64,000 nt of DNA from Candidatus Omnitrophota bacterium (GTDB taxonomy: Bacteria > Omnitrophota > Omnitrophia > Omnitrophales > Aquincolibacteriaceae). The translations under genes were made by a program, and so were the position numbers. The stretch covers positions 124,001 to 188,000 of the forward strand of contig JACKFM010000003.1 of the NCBI GenBank assembly GCA_020632475.1, in the 5' to 3' direction. The notes beneath the pieces are model-generated. The model was not told the origin of the DNA and ran no database searches. It worked only from the letters and a program-made list of their open reading frames with translations. Shown in pieces: positions 31,702-40,548 of this stretch (its first letter is position 1; each line of letters starts with the position of its first letter).

Positions 31702-32494
31702 GGCTTTTCGAAATATAAAAGGGATTTCCTTTTCCAATATTGTCTTTATAGGGCTCATGATCGTGCAAACAAACTGCGGGTACAGCCAAGTTTCCCATGA
31801 TTTTTTTGAGACAGGCTCAAATAGGGAAGTGCCGGTCATTGTATCTGCTCCGGACAAAGATGAATTATTGCAAAAAATGGGATTGGAATATTATCTTTTC
31901 ATGCCTGATGCGGATACAAAGATCGAAAGATATCCATTGATCTATGTTTACCACGGGCGGAACGAATTTGCTGATGAAACACTGTCTCTTTGGAAAAAAT
32001 ATGCACAAAAAAATGGTTTTATGCTTCTGATTCCTCAGAGAGAGCGTCCCTATGAGGATAAACCTGCCGATCTGGAGGAATTCTATTTACTCCTTGATAA
32101 GATAATTTCCGAGTATCCCGTGGATCCGGACCATGTTTATTTGGCCGGTGTCTCGGCCGGTGGGCTGATCGCTAAATGGCTTCTTATGCAAAATCCAAAA
32201 ATGTGGCATGGGGTTATTTTTATTGCCTCGCCTCCTTTTCGTAATGGAGATTTTCGAAAAATTGATTTTAGAGAATACCCCCCTATTCTTTATGTTCATG
32301 GCTGGAAAGACCCGCAATTTGATATTGTCGAGACAGTCGAATGCGTTGAGGAATTACTAAAGCGAGGGGTTAAAGTTCAGTTGTATGACTATAAACACGG
32401 CGTTCATGAACATAATCCCAGGTGGAACAAACGCATCTTTAAATGGCTAGAATTGATTAATGCGAGTAGAGAAGGACTGAGGACTGAGGACTGA
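31694..32494 (+). CDS. exported alpha/beta-hydrolase (esterase/depolymerase-like)
   Basis: The ATG at 31694 overlaps the previous stop codon and starts a signal peptide with a hydrophobic core (ISFSNIVFIGLMIV). A Cys follows the core, but the site is not a good lipobox. The 266-residue protein has the nucleophile elbow GVSAGG (Ser154), a likely acid in HGWKDPQFD and a likely His in KHGVHEHN. These features match the esterase PHB-depolymerase/dienelactone-hydrolase group. The substrate is unknown; polysaccharide deacylation would fit the neighbours. Its last codons (EGLRTED) are encoded by a tandem heptamer repeat, which suggests the natural end was altered. Confidence 0.78.
   Translation: MSKAFRNIKGISFSNIVFIGLMIVQTNCGYSQVSHDFFETGSNREVPVIVSAPDKDELLQKMGLEYYLFMPDADTKIERYPLIYVYHGRNEFADETLSLWKKYAQKNGFMLLIPQRERPYEDKPADLEEFYLLLDKIISEYPVDPDHVYLAGVSAGGLIAKWLLMQNPKMWHGVIFIASPPFRNGDFRKIDFREYPPILYVHGWKDPQFDIVETVECVEELLKRGVKVQLYDYKHGVHEHNPRWNKRIFKWLELINASREGLRTED
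32474..32494 (+). repeat. three tandem copies of GGACTGA
   Basis: GGACTGA is repeated three times without interruption, and the final TGA is the stop codon of the esterase gene. It is flanked by GAGAA and TTCTC, which are inverted relative to each other. Confidence 0.8.
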
Positions 32495-32535
32495 ATTCTC
32501 AATTTCTCAAAAGCTTTTGAATTTCAGCTTTAAAC

Positions 32536-33897
32536 TCATTCTTGGATAATATAGGAGCTTCCGGGGATCTTTTTAACTTCACTTTTGACTTTGACTGCAC
32601 GGGCCAGACAATCGAAATAATCGGCAAAATCATGTTTTGTATTTGAAACGCCGGCTAAAGAAAGCCCCATCAGCGGAATTTTGGCCTTTTGATAATCGTT
32701 TAAATCATCGCCCTCTTTTAACTGAGCCCGGCGGTCTACGGCAAGGATATAACCGCGCTCATAATCCTCCTTACGGTAAAATCTTTTTGCAATCTGCTCA
32801 TCAAAATTTTTAACTACATATTCGGCCACTTCCTTGGCTTTTTGCTGGCTGACAATAACGACAAAGTCGTCACCACCCTGATGGCCGACAAAATCCGTTT
32901 TTGATCCCGCGGTGTTAATGGCTTCGCGCAAAAGAACGGCCGTTTGTTTAATGACTTCATCCCCGCGTGCAAGGCCGTAGGAATCGTTGAAGGCCTTAAA
33001 ACGGTCAAGGTCTGCGTGGAAAAGAACAAATTTCTGTTTTTCATGAATGCGTTTTTTTAAGGCATCAAAAATTCCCTTGTTGCCCGGCAGCTGTGTCAGG
33101 GGATTGGCATCTTCAGCCTTGGCTTTCATATGCATCAGTGATTCACTCATGTGGTTAAATGTATGTGCAAGGGTCTCAATTTCATCACCGGTTGAAATGA
33201 TGACCTGACCGCCCAAATGTCCTTCCATAATTCGTTGTGTTGCTTTATTGAGGCTTTTGATCGGTGTTACGATAATCTTTGCCAATCCGCGTCCCATGAG
33301 CAGCCCGGTGATAAGAACGAAAAAGACGATCATCAGAAGTGTCGCCCGGGAGTCCTTTAAAACGTCTTCAACTTTTGCCAGGGGATAGATCATGCGAACA
33401 ATCCAGATCTGCTCAGGTCTAAGGGGCGATTGAACCGGAATATAGGCGATAAGATTTTTGAGTTGTTTGTCGACTTGCAGGTAATAAGATTTGCCGTGTG
33501 ATTTTTCCAGAATGCTTCGTTCTGAAGCTTGATCATCAGTCACAGACCAGCCTAGAGCACTCTTCTCCAAGATTAACTGATGATGCAGTAAATCATAGAG
33601 ATCAACAGGGATGGACCGTTCAATATTAACCAGCTCACTAATTTTTTTAACCCGTGAAATAAGCTCATGGTGGTTAATCGGCTGCTCGGTCAGATTTTCA
33701 AGTGCTTTAAAAGCCGTATCAAAAATAAACCGGCTTTCAATTTTATAATATTCATTCATGCTCCCCATGCGATTGGTTAATTGAATCGCCATGAAGATAA
33801 AACTGAGAAAAAAAAGCGGAATGGTAAGCCGGAAAGAAATACGTCTGAAAAGGGTTGTTTTCTGATGCTTTGATTTTTTCCTAACATGTTTATTCAT
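32536..33897 (-). CDS. membrane-bound GGDEF-domain protein (putative diguanylate cyclase)
   Basis: Diguanylate cyclases make the second messenger c-di-GMP. The 453-residue protein has an N-terminal membrane segment (about 22-42), a periplasmic sensing region, a second membrane segment (about 187-207), a HAMP domain, and a GGDEF domain from about 270. The catalytic motif is GGDDF (341-345) instead of GGDEF; the upstream DLDRFKAFND motif is intact. Activity is likely but unproven because of the Glu-to-Asp change. No RxxD inhibitory site is obvious. It lies opposite to, and between, polysaccharide genes that c-di-GMP often controls. Confidence 0.88.
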   Translation of the reverse strand: MNKHVRKKSKHQKTTLFRRISFRLTIPLFFLSFIFMAIQLTNRMGSMNEYYKIESRFIFDTAFKALENLTEQPINHHELISRVKKISELVNIERSIPVDLYDLLHHQLILEKSALGWSVTDDQASERSILEKSHGKSYYLQVDKQLKNLIAYIPVQSPLRPEQIWIVRMIYPLAKVEDVLKDSRATLLMIVFFVLITGLLMGRGLAKIIVTPIKSLNKATQRIMEGHLGGQVIISTGDEIETLAHTFNHMSESLMHMKAKAEDANPLTQLPGNKGIFDALKKRIHEKQKFVLFHADLDRFKAFNDSYGLARGDEVIKQTAVLLREAINTAGSKTDFVGHQGGDDFVVIVSQQKAKEVAEYVVKNFDEQIAKRFYRKEDYERGYILAVDRRAQLKEGDDLNDYQKAKIPLMGLSLAGVSNTKHDFADYFDCLARAVKVKSEVKKIPGSSYIIQE

Positions 33898-34167
33898 AAT
33901 GTGTTACTTTAACGGCTTGCATTCTGTGATACTTGAAGCCCTTTTTAAAGGTCATTAAGTCGGGTGGTTCGAACCCTTTATTTTTTAAAAAATCATAACC
34001 TGCTATATTTAAAAGAGTTACAATTAAATTATTGTACTCTAAATTATACTCCATTACCGTTGTTTTTTGCCGATATATAGGAGGATAGCTGATAGCAGCT
34101 AATTTTAAAAGTATCTATTTATAATTTTAACGATCAAAGTTATTTCTTTAATAAAATGATAGCGCAG

Positions 34168-34197
34168 TTGACATTCCTATTCGTCTTAAGTTATTAT
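34168..34197 (+). promoter_or_regulatory. sigma-70-type promoter for the polysaccharide export operon
   Basis: TTGACA (34168-34173) matches the -35 consensus fully. TATTAT (34192-34197) matches the -10 at 5 of 6 positions, with an 18-base spacer. Transcription would start near 34204, giving a leader of about 146 bases before the GTG at 34350. Confidence 0.65.
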
Positions 34198-34225
34198 TTT
34201 ATTAGGAGATAGAGCAAAAAAAGAT

Positions 34226-34333
34226 TCAGACTCAGAGTCTAACCAGAAATATGGTCTGAGGTATAGGGCATTTGTTGATATCTTAATATTACAGAATAAG
34301 TTACAGCGTTTAGATGCCCTAACGGTTTCAGAC
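34226..34333 (+). promoter_or_regulatory. structured mRNA leader with alternative pairings
   Basis: TAGGGCAT (34264-34271) and ATGCCCTA (34314-34321) are perfect 8-bp complements enclosing 42 bases. TCAGAC occurs twice (34226-34231 and 34328-34333), and either copy can pair with GTCTGA (34254-34259). The second copy lies just before the ribosome-binding site GAAGGGAG. The first copy also overlaps a competing stem, AGACT/AGTCT. It does not match any riboswitch class I know. Confidence 0.4.
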
Positions 34334-34349
34334 TATTGAAGGGAGACGT

Positions 34350-36263
34350 GTGTACAGGTTTATACGCTGGTTTCTGATTGCCGCAGGCATTGTCGTAATC
34401 GCCGGTGTCATTTTTACCTTCTATGCACGCTTTCTTGTGGATTACTCCCTTGAGAGCTTGCAAATTGCTCAGTCCATTTCTACATCCGAAACCAATGACC
34501 GCAATGAAACCCCATTGGGCGGAACCTACCAACACCTCATGCAAAACCTTCTCCTTGAAGAAGCATCCCGGGAAGATATCGATCTGAAGGAACTTTCTTT
34601 GCTTGAGATGGCTGCCAGGAACAAAACGGGAATAAATAAATCGGATGAAAAGATGCGTGTGGATTTCTACCTGGACGAACTACAGCGTATTAAAAAAGTT
34701 GACCGAGGTTTTTTTCTGCAGGGTTCAGATACATTTTACAGAATCGGTAATCGCATGAGAAGATCATTTTTTACTTTCCTGAGATATTTAAAGACTCTTG
34801 TAAATAAACCGGCTGAAGAATCAGTCAACGTGACAGCCTCCATTCTTATCTCGCAGGCCGAATTGAGCGAGAAACGAGGGGATTTTGAAAAGGCTGTGCA
34901 ACTTTATGAACAGTATTTAACCAAATATGCTGACACCAGAGAAGCCGGAGCGGTTTCCTTGAATTTAGCCAATATTCTGATCAAACAAAAACAGTGGGCA
35001 GATGCGCAAAAAGTACTTAAGGATGTCTCTTTGAACTTTGCCGGGGGTCAAGAAGGCGATATGGCGTTGAGTTTGTTCAGGAGAGTGGAGTTTTTGAAAA
35101 GGAAATATGAAGACATTAAAAACCTCAACCAATCACTTGAAAAAGATATACCCAGAAAGCAAAGAGACAGTATAATTTTCCGATTAGGACTGAATTATTT
35201 GTCACTCGAGCAGTTGCAGGAAGCCAAAATGCAGTTTGAACAGCTCCGCAATTCAGCATCCGATAATCAGTTGCGTCAACGGTCCAAGTTTTATCTTGGG
35301 TGGATTTACAAATTGACCCAGGATTATGATACAAGCGCGCAGATTTTAAAAGAGCTTCTGAATGATCAGACGATTGAAAATGACATGAGAATGGCATTGG
35401 AAGCGCAACTGGCTGATGTCTATTACCAAAAAAGAGATACGAGCGCATCTTTGGAGTATTATGAAAGCCTTTCAGAGGAAGCACGAGACCGGATGGCCTC
35501 GGATGCGGCCCAAAAGGCATGGGTCGGTCTGGCGGAAATGGAACAGAGTTTTATTTCGGTTAACCTTGGTGACGGAGTTACTGTAAGCGGCGGAGCTGAA
35601 CGCCCGAGTATATCTTCCGCAGAAGTTTTGGAGGGAGCTGATGCTGTTATCATTGCGGATACGCAGGAAAGTGCGTTTAGACGCCTGCAGGAAGGGGAAG
35701 TCGCGCAGGCGATGAATTTGTTTGAAAAAAATCTTAAAAAATATCCCGATGATGCCGTCAGCCACGCCGGAATGGCGGTCAGCTATGTTCTGATGACGGA
35801 TCTGAAAAATGCCGAGGCATCGGGGCGAAAGGCCTATCAGTTGAAAAAAAGCGAATACACCGCATCCGTGCTTGCCTATGTGACCTCTTATATGGGAGAT
35901 AAGGACAGAGCAATTCAGCTTTATCAGGAGGCCTTATCACTTCAGCCGGAGTATTCCGTTGCCCGTTTTAACATTGCCGTGTTGTTTCTGCAGAAAAAGA
36001 ATTATGAAGCGGCATTGAGGCAGTTAAAAGTTTTGGATAAAAAATTCGAAGGGGCCAAAAGCAGAACCCGCTCTAAGGTGTTAAATAATATGGGATATGC
36101 CCTGTGGTGGATTGGCCACTATGATGAGTCTGTTGAAAGGTTTAAACAGGCTTTAGAGATTACTCCGGATTTTAGCGATGCGGCTGAAAATCTTGAGAAG
36201 GTTAATGCAGGATATAAACCGCGTCAGCCGACCGTTCAACAAGCGGTAAACGCACAGGGATGA
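34350..36263 (+). CDS. membrane-anchored TPR protein of the polysaccharide export operon
   Basis: A 637-residue protein with an N-terminal membrane segment (about 5-30) and no lipobox. Tetratricopeptide repeats are visible at about 165-330 (for example GDFEKAVQLYEQYLTKY) and again at about 450-625 (DRAIQLYQEALSLQPEY). TPR arrays bind partner proteins and are common in exopolysaccharide secretion systems, where they help assemble the periplasmic or outer-membrane complex. The gene uses GTG with GGGAG close upstream. It overlaps the next gene, a predicted outer-membrane barrel, by ATGA, so the two products probably act together. A specific name is not justified. Confidence 0.8.
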   Translation: MYRFIRWFLIAAGIVVIAGVIFTFYARFLVDYSLESLQIAQSISTSETNDRNETPLGGTYQHLMQNLLLEEASREDIDLKELSLLEMAARNKTGINKSDEKMRVDFYLDELQRIKKVDRGFFLQGSDTFYRIGNRMRRSFFTFLRYLKTLVNKPAEESVNVTASILISQAELSEKRGDFEKAVQLYEQYLTKYADTREAGAVSLNLANILIKQKQWADAQKVLKDVSLNFAGGQEGDMALSLFRRVEFLKRKYEDIKNLNQSLEKDIPRKQRDSIIFRLGLNYLSLEQLQEAKMQFEQLRNSASDNQLRQRSKFYLGWIYKLTQDYDTSAQILKELLNDQTIENDMRMALEAQLADVYYQKRDTSASLEYYESLSEEARDRMASDAAQKAWVGLAEMEQSFISVNLGDGVTVSGGAERPSISSAEVLEGADAVIIADTQESAFRRLQEGEVAQAMNLFEKNLKKYPDDAVSHAGMAVSYVLMTDLKNAEASGRKAYQLKKSEYTASVLAYVTSYMGDKDRAIQLYQEALSLQPEYSVARFNIAVLFLQKKNYEAALRQLKVLDKKFEGAKSRTRSKVLNNMGYALWWIGHYDESVERFKQALEITPDFSDAAENLEKVNAGYKPRQPTVQQAVNAQG

Positions 36264-37708
36264 AATGGCCCTTTTGTATGAAGATCGGACAGGTGATGTT
36301 AAAGGGGGTTATGATCACAATTTTTAGTTTTTTCTTATTTGAAAAGACCCTGTTTGCGGTTTATTCGGAAGATGCTGAAAAATTGGATCTTTTTAAAGAA
36401 GAAGCCCTGATGGAATTTCAGGAGAATTTGATCGCGGAAGAGAAAACGCAGGAACAGAGGCAATTAGATTCAACGGTTGCGCTTGATGCCCTGGACAGCT
36501 TAAATGCTAAATCGGAAACAGTTCCACAATCCGGCCAGGAGACGATTACGAAGGAGGAAATTGAGTTGTTGAAAAGGAAGCTCTTGGGAGTTCAGAAAAA
36601 AGACCTCTTTGAGTTTGGCGTGGATGGTGATTATAGCTACACGACCAATGTCAATGGCGCTGTGCCCAGAAAGGAAAAAGGGGATTCTCAGTGGAACTCG
36701 ACGGCCAATACACAGATTAATTTATCTGGTAAAAAAACGGATATCCGGTTTGAACTGCGCGGGACTAAAAACTGGAATCTTAAACAGAGTATTAACGATA
36801 GCTGGCAGGTTGAGGAGAGATTACGTTCACGCCGCCGTTTTTTCAAAAAGACTAATGTTTCGATGAACTCAAGGATTGCGCGTAATAATTCAAAAACGCT
36901 TGAAATCGATAACAACAGAATTCGTTACGATTTGAGTAATCAGGCGACGATTAACTATGCTTTCACACCTAAAATTTCTCTGAATGCCGATTTGAGCGGG
37001 CAGAAAACAGTATTTTTACAGGAAGCTTTTGATCAGGATTCCACCTGGCAGGTTTCTATGGCCCCGAGTGGTTTTTGGAACCTGACACCGAAGAGCCGAA
37101 TTTCATTCGGATATACCTTTGGGGCAAGCCGGGGGCGCGTGGAATCGGGAGATACGAATACCCATAATATTCGGATAGGTTATTTTGGGCAGGTGACGAA
37201 GAAATCATCCGCGTCACTTGATTTTTCGGTCAATAAGTCACTTCCGCAATCAACGGATGGTTCTACGAGCACGTCCATTAATACCGGATTGGGCTATACA
37301 TGGCAGATGACGCCGAAAGTTCAGATGACTTTTCAATATACCCGTGGGTTGACCAATACGACATCGGAATCACAGGGGGATCCGACCGATGACGCCACAG
37401 TGACGCGTACGGACACCTATGCGGTTAACGATAATTTTTCAATTTCGTTTAATCACCGGCTCGCCCAAAAAATCAGTTTGAGTCTTACGGGGGGGGCTTC
37501 ACATACACGAACGGTTACCCTAATTGATGCCAATAAGGATTCGGAAACCCGTCAATTTACATTTCCGTTCACCTTTGGAGCGACTTATGTTTTAACTCGG
37601 TGGATGCGTTTTAATTTTCGTTATAATTTTTCATTTAGAACCGGGGATGAAAAGTCGGATACATCGAGGGTACATACTTATTCTTCGAGTATGAGTATGT
37701 CGTTTTAA
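36260..37708 (+). CDS. predicted outer-membrane beta-barrel protein
   Basis: I do not recognise a named family. The protein has an N-terminal signal peptide (hydrophobic core VMITIFSFFLFEKTLFA), an acidic coiled region to about residue 115, and then about 360 residues of alternating polar and hydrophobic residues. Turns are rich in Asn, Thr, Ser and Gly, typical of beta-strands. It ends in ...SMSMSF; a terminal Phe is the usual sorting signal for outer-membrane barrels. The gene lies between the TPR gene (ATGA overlap) and a Wza-type export gene. It could be the outer-membrane partner for polysaccharide secretion. Confidence 0.75.
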   Translation: MKWPFCMKIGQVMLKGVMITIFSFFLFEKTLFAVYSEDAEKLDLFKEEALMEFQENLIAEEKTQEQRQLDSTVALDALDSLNAKSETVPQSGQETITKEEIELLKRKLLGVQKKDLFEFGVDGDYSYTTNVNGAVPRKEKGDSQWNSTANTQINLSGKKTDIRFELRGTKNWNLKQSINDSWQVEERLRSRRRFFKKTNVSMNSRIARNNSKTLEIDNNRIRYDLSNQATINYAFTPKISLNADLSGQKTVFLQEAFDQDSTWQVSMAPSGFWNLTPKSRISFGYTFGASRGRVESGDTNTHNIRIGYFGQVTKKSSASLDFSVNKSLPQSTDGSTSTSINTGLGYTWQMTPKVQMTFQYTRGLTNTTSESQGDPTDDATVTRTDTYAVNDNFSISFNHRLAQKISLSLTGGASHTRTVTLIDANKDSETRQFTFPFTFGATYVLTRWMRFNFRYNFSFRTGDEKSDTSRVHTYSSSMSMSF

Positions 37709-37717
37709 GGAGAGAAA

Positions 37718-38458
37718 ATGAATATAAAAAGGATGATTGCTATTTGGATGTCTGTAGCGATTGGTTTAACCGCGTCAAGCATTCCGCTATTTTGTGCTGA
37801 AGATGCCGCTTCAAAGCTGCTGGCGAAAGAAACAATGACGGAGGCGCAAGCCGTGACGAAAGAAGCCGCGGAATCGGAGGCAAAGCAAATGCCGTCTGTT
37901 CCGGCAATGCCTGAGAAATTCAAGAAAATATTGTCGGCCGAAGACGCCTATATCTTAAAAGCCGGTGACAGGATTAAAATAACCATTTATCCTGATGATG
38001 AATATTTAAAAGGCGGTGAAATGGAAGTTAGTTCTGAGGGCAATATTACCCTGCCTCTGATGGGTAAAGTTGAGGTCGAAGGGAAAACGGCCATTGAGGC
38101 AGAACGTGAAATTGCAAGAATTATTGATCAGGACTATTTAGTGGATCCTGAAGTCGTCATTGAAGTCACCGAAAAATTTGCGGCTGAAGACGAGAAAAGT
38201 GTGGTTTTGCTCGGACAGATCCGTTCCCCGGGAACCTATCCTTTCCCTAAGGGGGAAAGATTTACCCTCCTTCAGGCCATTGCCTTGGCCGGAGGATTTA
38301 CGGATGTGGCCAATATTAAACGAATTAAAATTGTGCGCGGCGGAAAAGAAACTAGTGAATTGATCAGAGCCAATGCTGAAGAAATTATTTCGGGTAAAAG
38401 TCCGGATATTGTTTTGCAAAACGGTGATGTGGTTAATGTTGCGGAAAGTATTTTTTAA
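37718..38458 (+). CDS. Wza-type polysaccharide export protein
   Basis: An outer-membrane polysaccharide export (OPX) protein of 246 residues. After a signal peptide ending near PLFCAED it shows the polysaccharide export domain (about 72-160; YILKAGDRIKITIYPDDE and GNITLPLMGKVEVEG) and one SLBB domain (about 165-240; GSVxxPGTYPF-like pattern VLLGQIRSPGTYPF). The protein is shorter than E. coli Wza and lacks its C-terminal amphipathic helix, so it resembles short OPX proteins that rely on a separate barrel. The preceding gene encodes such a candidate barrel. A classical lipobox is not clear. Confidence 0.9.
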   Translation: MNIKRMIAIWMSVAIGLTASSIPLFCAEDAASKLLAKETMTEAQAVTKEAAESEAKQMPSVPAMPEKFKKILSAEDAYILKAGDRIKITIYPDDEYLKGGEMEVSSEGNITLPLMGKVEVEGKTAIEAEREIARIIDQDYLVDPEVVIEVTEKFAAEDEKSVVLLGQIRSPGTYPFPKGERFTLLQAIALAGGFTDVANIKRIKIVRGGKETSELIRANAEEIISGKSPDIVLQNGDVVNVAESIF

Positions 38459-38473
38459 CAAGATGGACAGAAT

Positions 38474-40279
38474 ATGAATCAGGAACAGAATTTCATTCTT
38501 GACGACGGTGAAAAATCTTTTGACTACCGCTATTATCTTTTTTTAGTCAAAAAGAATTTTTATATTGTCTTTACTTTTTTGATTATCGTTGTCACTTTGG
38601 CGTCGATTTATGCAGCCAAAATACCGAATAAATACCGCGCTACCGTGCAATTGATCATTGAACGATCACAAAATGCTTTTATCGATGAAGGGTGGGATGA
38701 CCAGGGGATATCCAATCAGTCTTGGACTCAGGAGTACTACTCGACCCAGGAAGAAATTATGCTGGGCTCCCCCATTCTTAAAGAAGTCTCGGATCAGTTG
38801 AAATTGAAAGAGTATTTTGAGACAGAGGATGACGATCAGGTGGTCAAAATCCTTAAGGGGATGCTGATGGCCAAGCATTTGCCGCGAAGCCGTATTTTTA
38901 ATGTTACGGCGGATACGACAGACCCGAGACTTTCCGCTCGTCTAGCAACGGCCGTTGCCCGTGCCTACATCCGCAAGTCCTTTCAGGACAGCCTTTTTTA
39001 TAATCAGGAGATTTTAGGGTGGCTTGAACAGGTTGAACAACAGGGGAATGAAAAAATTACCATTGAGGATCCTTTCGGAAATATCAAGATGGTGACTAAA
39101 GAGGAATTAGTCGAGAGTCTCCCAGCTATCCAGACGGATACCACCTTAAAAGAATTAAGGGAAAAAGAATCCGGCCTTTTGGCGGACATTGAGTCGCTCA
39201 GCCTTCAATACCGGGATAAACATCCGGAAATGATCAAGGCCCGGGCGAGTTTGAAATTTATTCAGGATAATATTGAAAAGGAAAAACAGGTTATCCTCAG
39301 AAATCTTAAATCGAAAGCCCGTGGTAAATTTAAGACTTCGCCCGGACGCATTATTGAAGAGGCGAGAGTCCCAGAAGCGCCTCTTCCGGCAAAAAGATTG
39401 ATGATGGTTCTGTTGGCGGGGGGGATGGAAATCTTTTTAAGCGTTCTGATTTTGGTTCTGATTGATTATTTTGATGATACCATCCACTCGATGGAAGACA
39501 TGGAGCGTAAGGGGATTTTGCTCCCCTTTCTAGGCCCCATTCCGATTCTGCGGGGTAAATATAAAACTACGGATGAAGTTCTTCTGGTCACATCGCCGGC
39601 CGGAAAATCAGAGCTTGCCGAAGCCTTTCGTTATTTACGCGTGGCAATCAACTTTTCAGCTCCACCTGAAGCCTTGAAGGTTTTAATTGTCACAAGCTGT
39701 CTTCCGCATGACGGAAAGTCATTTACTTCACAGAATTTGGCAGCATCCCTGGCACATGACGGCAATAAAACCCTTTTGGTGGATGCGGATTTGAGACGCC
39801 CGGTCGTCCACCGGCATTTCCGTCTGGATAACTCCTCGGGACTTTCGAATTATTTGACCAGTAATATTGATATGGAAGCGGTCACGAAAGAAACGTTTGT
39901 CGAAAATCTTTTTATTATCCCAAGCGGTCCGATATCACCCAACCCATCGGAAATTTTGGGTTCTGAGAGAATGGCTAAATTTCTTGAGGACGCTAAAAGC
40001 AAATTTGATCGGGTTATTATTGACTGCCCGCCCCTGACCGGTATCGGAGATGGTTTTGTTCTCGGGAGTTTGATCGGGCATTTGATCTTAGTGATTTCAT
40101 CGGGGAAAACCCCTGCGGATTTGATCCGGCATACTCAAAATCATCTTGAGAAATCCCATATCAAAGTCTTGGGGACTATTCTCAACAAGATGGATGTTGA
40201 GCGCGAACGGCATGGGGGATATACCAAATATTATTACCATACCTATAACCGCTACTATACACGCGATGAGGGCGTCTAA
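38474..40279 (+). CDS. Wzc-like polysaccharide co-polymerase and tyrosine kinase
   Basis: Combines a Wzz chain-length domain with a bacterial tyrosine kinase in one 601-residue inner-membrane protein. It has a first membrane segment at about 34-54, a periplasmic part, a PxxP-containing second segment (APLPAKRL then MMVLLAGG) at about 305-330, and the cytoplasmic kinase. Walker A reads LPHDGKSFTS, with His in place of the usual Gly. Walker A' is LLVDADLRRP, and VIIDCPP is also present. The C-terminal tail has a tyrosine cluster (YYYHTYNRYY), the usual autophosphorylation site. Together with the OPX gene upstream it indicates Wzx/Wzy-type export. Confidence 0.93.
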   Translation: MNQEQNFILDDGEKSFDYRYYLFLVKKNFYIVFTFLIIVVTLASIYAAKIPNKYRATVQLIIERSQNAFIDEGWDDQGISNQSWTQEYYSTQEEIMLGSPILKEVSDQLKLKEYFETEDDDQVVKILKGMLMAKHLPRSRIFNVTADTTDPRLSARLATAVARAYIRKSFQDSLFYNQEILGWLEQVEQQGNEKITIEDPFGNIKMVTKEELVESLPAIQTDTTLKELREKESGLLADIESLSLQYRDKHPEMIKARASLKFIQDNIEKEKQVILRNLKSKARGKFKTSPGRIIEEARVPEAPLPAKRLMMVLLAGGMEIFLSVLILVLIDYFDDTIHSMEDMERKGILLPFLGPIPILRGKYKTTDEVLLVTSPAGKSELAEAFRYLRVAINFSAPPEALKVLIVTSCLPHDGKSFTSQNLAASLAHDGNKTLLVDADLRRPVVHRHFRLDNSSGLSNYLTSNIDMEAVTKETFVENLFIIPSGPISPNPSEILGSERMAKFLEDAKSKFDRVIIDCPPLTGIGDGFVLGSLIGHLILVISSGKTPADLIRHTQNHLEKSHIKVLGTILNKMDVERERHGGYTKYYYHTYNRYYTRDEGV

Positions 40280-40287
40280 AGCAGTGC

Positions 40288-40330
40288 GACGAAGTGCGAG
40301 TGCTTCGTCAATGCCGTTTTATGGGCATTG
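40288..40330 (+). other. two abutting perfect hairpins after the Wzc-like gene
   Basis: GACGAAG (40288-40294) pairs with CTTCGTC (40303-40309), and CAATGCC (40309-40315) pairs with GGCATTG (40324-40330). Each has an 8-base loop, and the two share one base. A small GCAC-TT-GTGC palindrome follows. No T-run is present, so rho-independent termination is uncertain. It may instead mark the end of the operon or be a dispersed repeat. Confidence 0.5.
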
Positions 40331-40445
40331 CTACGAGCACTTGTGCCGCGAACCCGACTTTTAATGGCTGACGCGGTGCTATACAGATTTTGCGCAACAT
40401 CAATTCTTACAACCCACTAGCCTCTTTTTGCAGCCAACTGAAATA

Positions 40446-40473
40446 TTGACATTCTTTAAACAAGTGGCATAAT
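40446..40473 (+). promoter_or_regulatory. sigma-70-type promoter for the cysteine desulfurase operon
   Basis: TTGACA (40446-40451) is a full -35 match. CATAAT (40468-40473) matches 5 of 6 at the -10, with a 16-base spacer. The first gene starts at 40549. Confidence 0.55.
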
Positions 40474-40548
40474 AACCCTTCGGCTTTGTACCCACTCAAG
40501 TCGTATCTTCATGTAAATCAATGAGTTAGCCATATTCCAAGGATTCAT

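Larger units (their letters stand above)
33898..34349 (+). other. 452-bp divergent intergenic region
   Basis: This region separates the minus-strand GGDEF gene from the plus-strand TPR operon. It is AT-rich. I see no open gene. It holds one good plus-strand promoter (34168-34197) and a structured leader (34226-34333). A palindrome GGTTCGAACC at about 33967-33976 resembles a tRNA T-arm, but no tRNA can be built around it. Confidence 0.6.

Noticed and set aside
33960..33985. GGTTCGAACC resembling a tRNA T-arm
   Set aside because: No acceptor, D-arm or anticodon arm can be formed at the right distances on either strand; it is only a palindrome.
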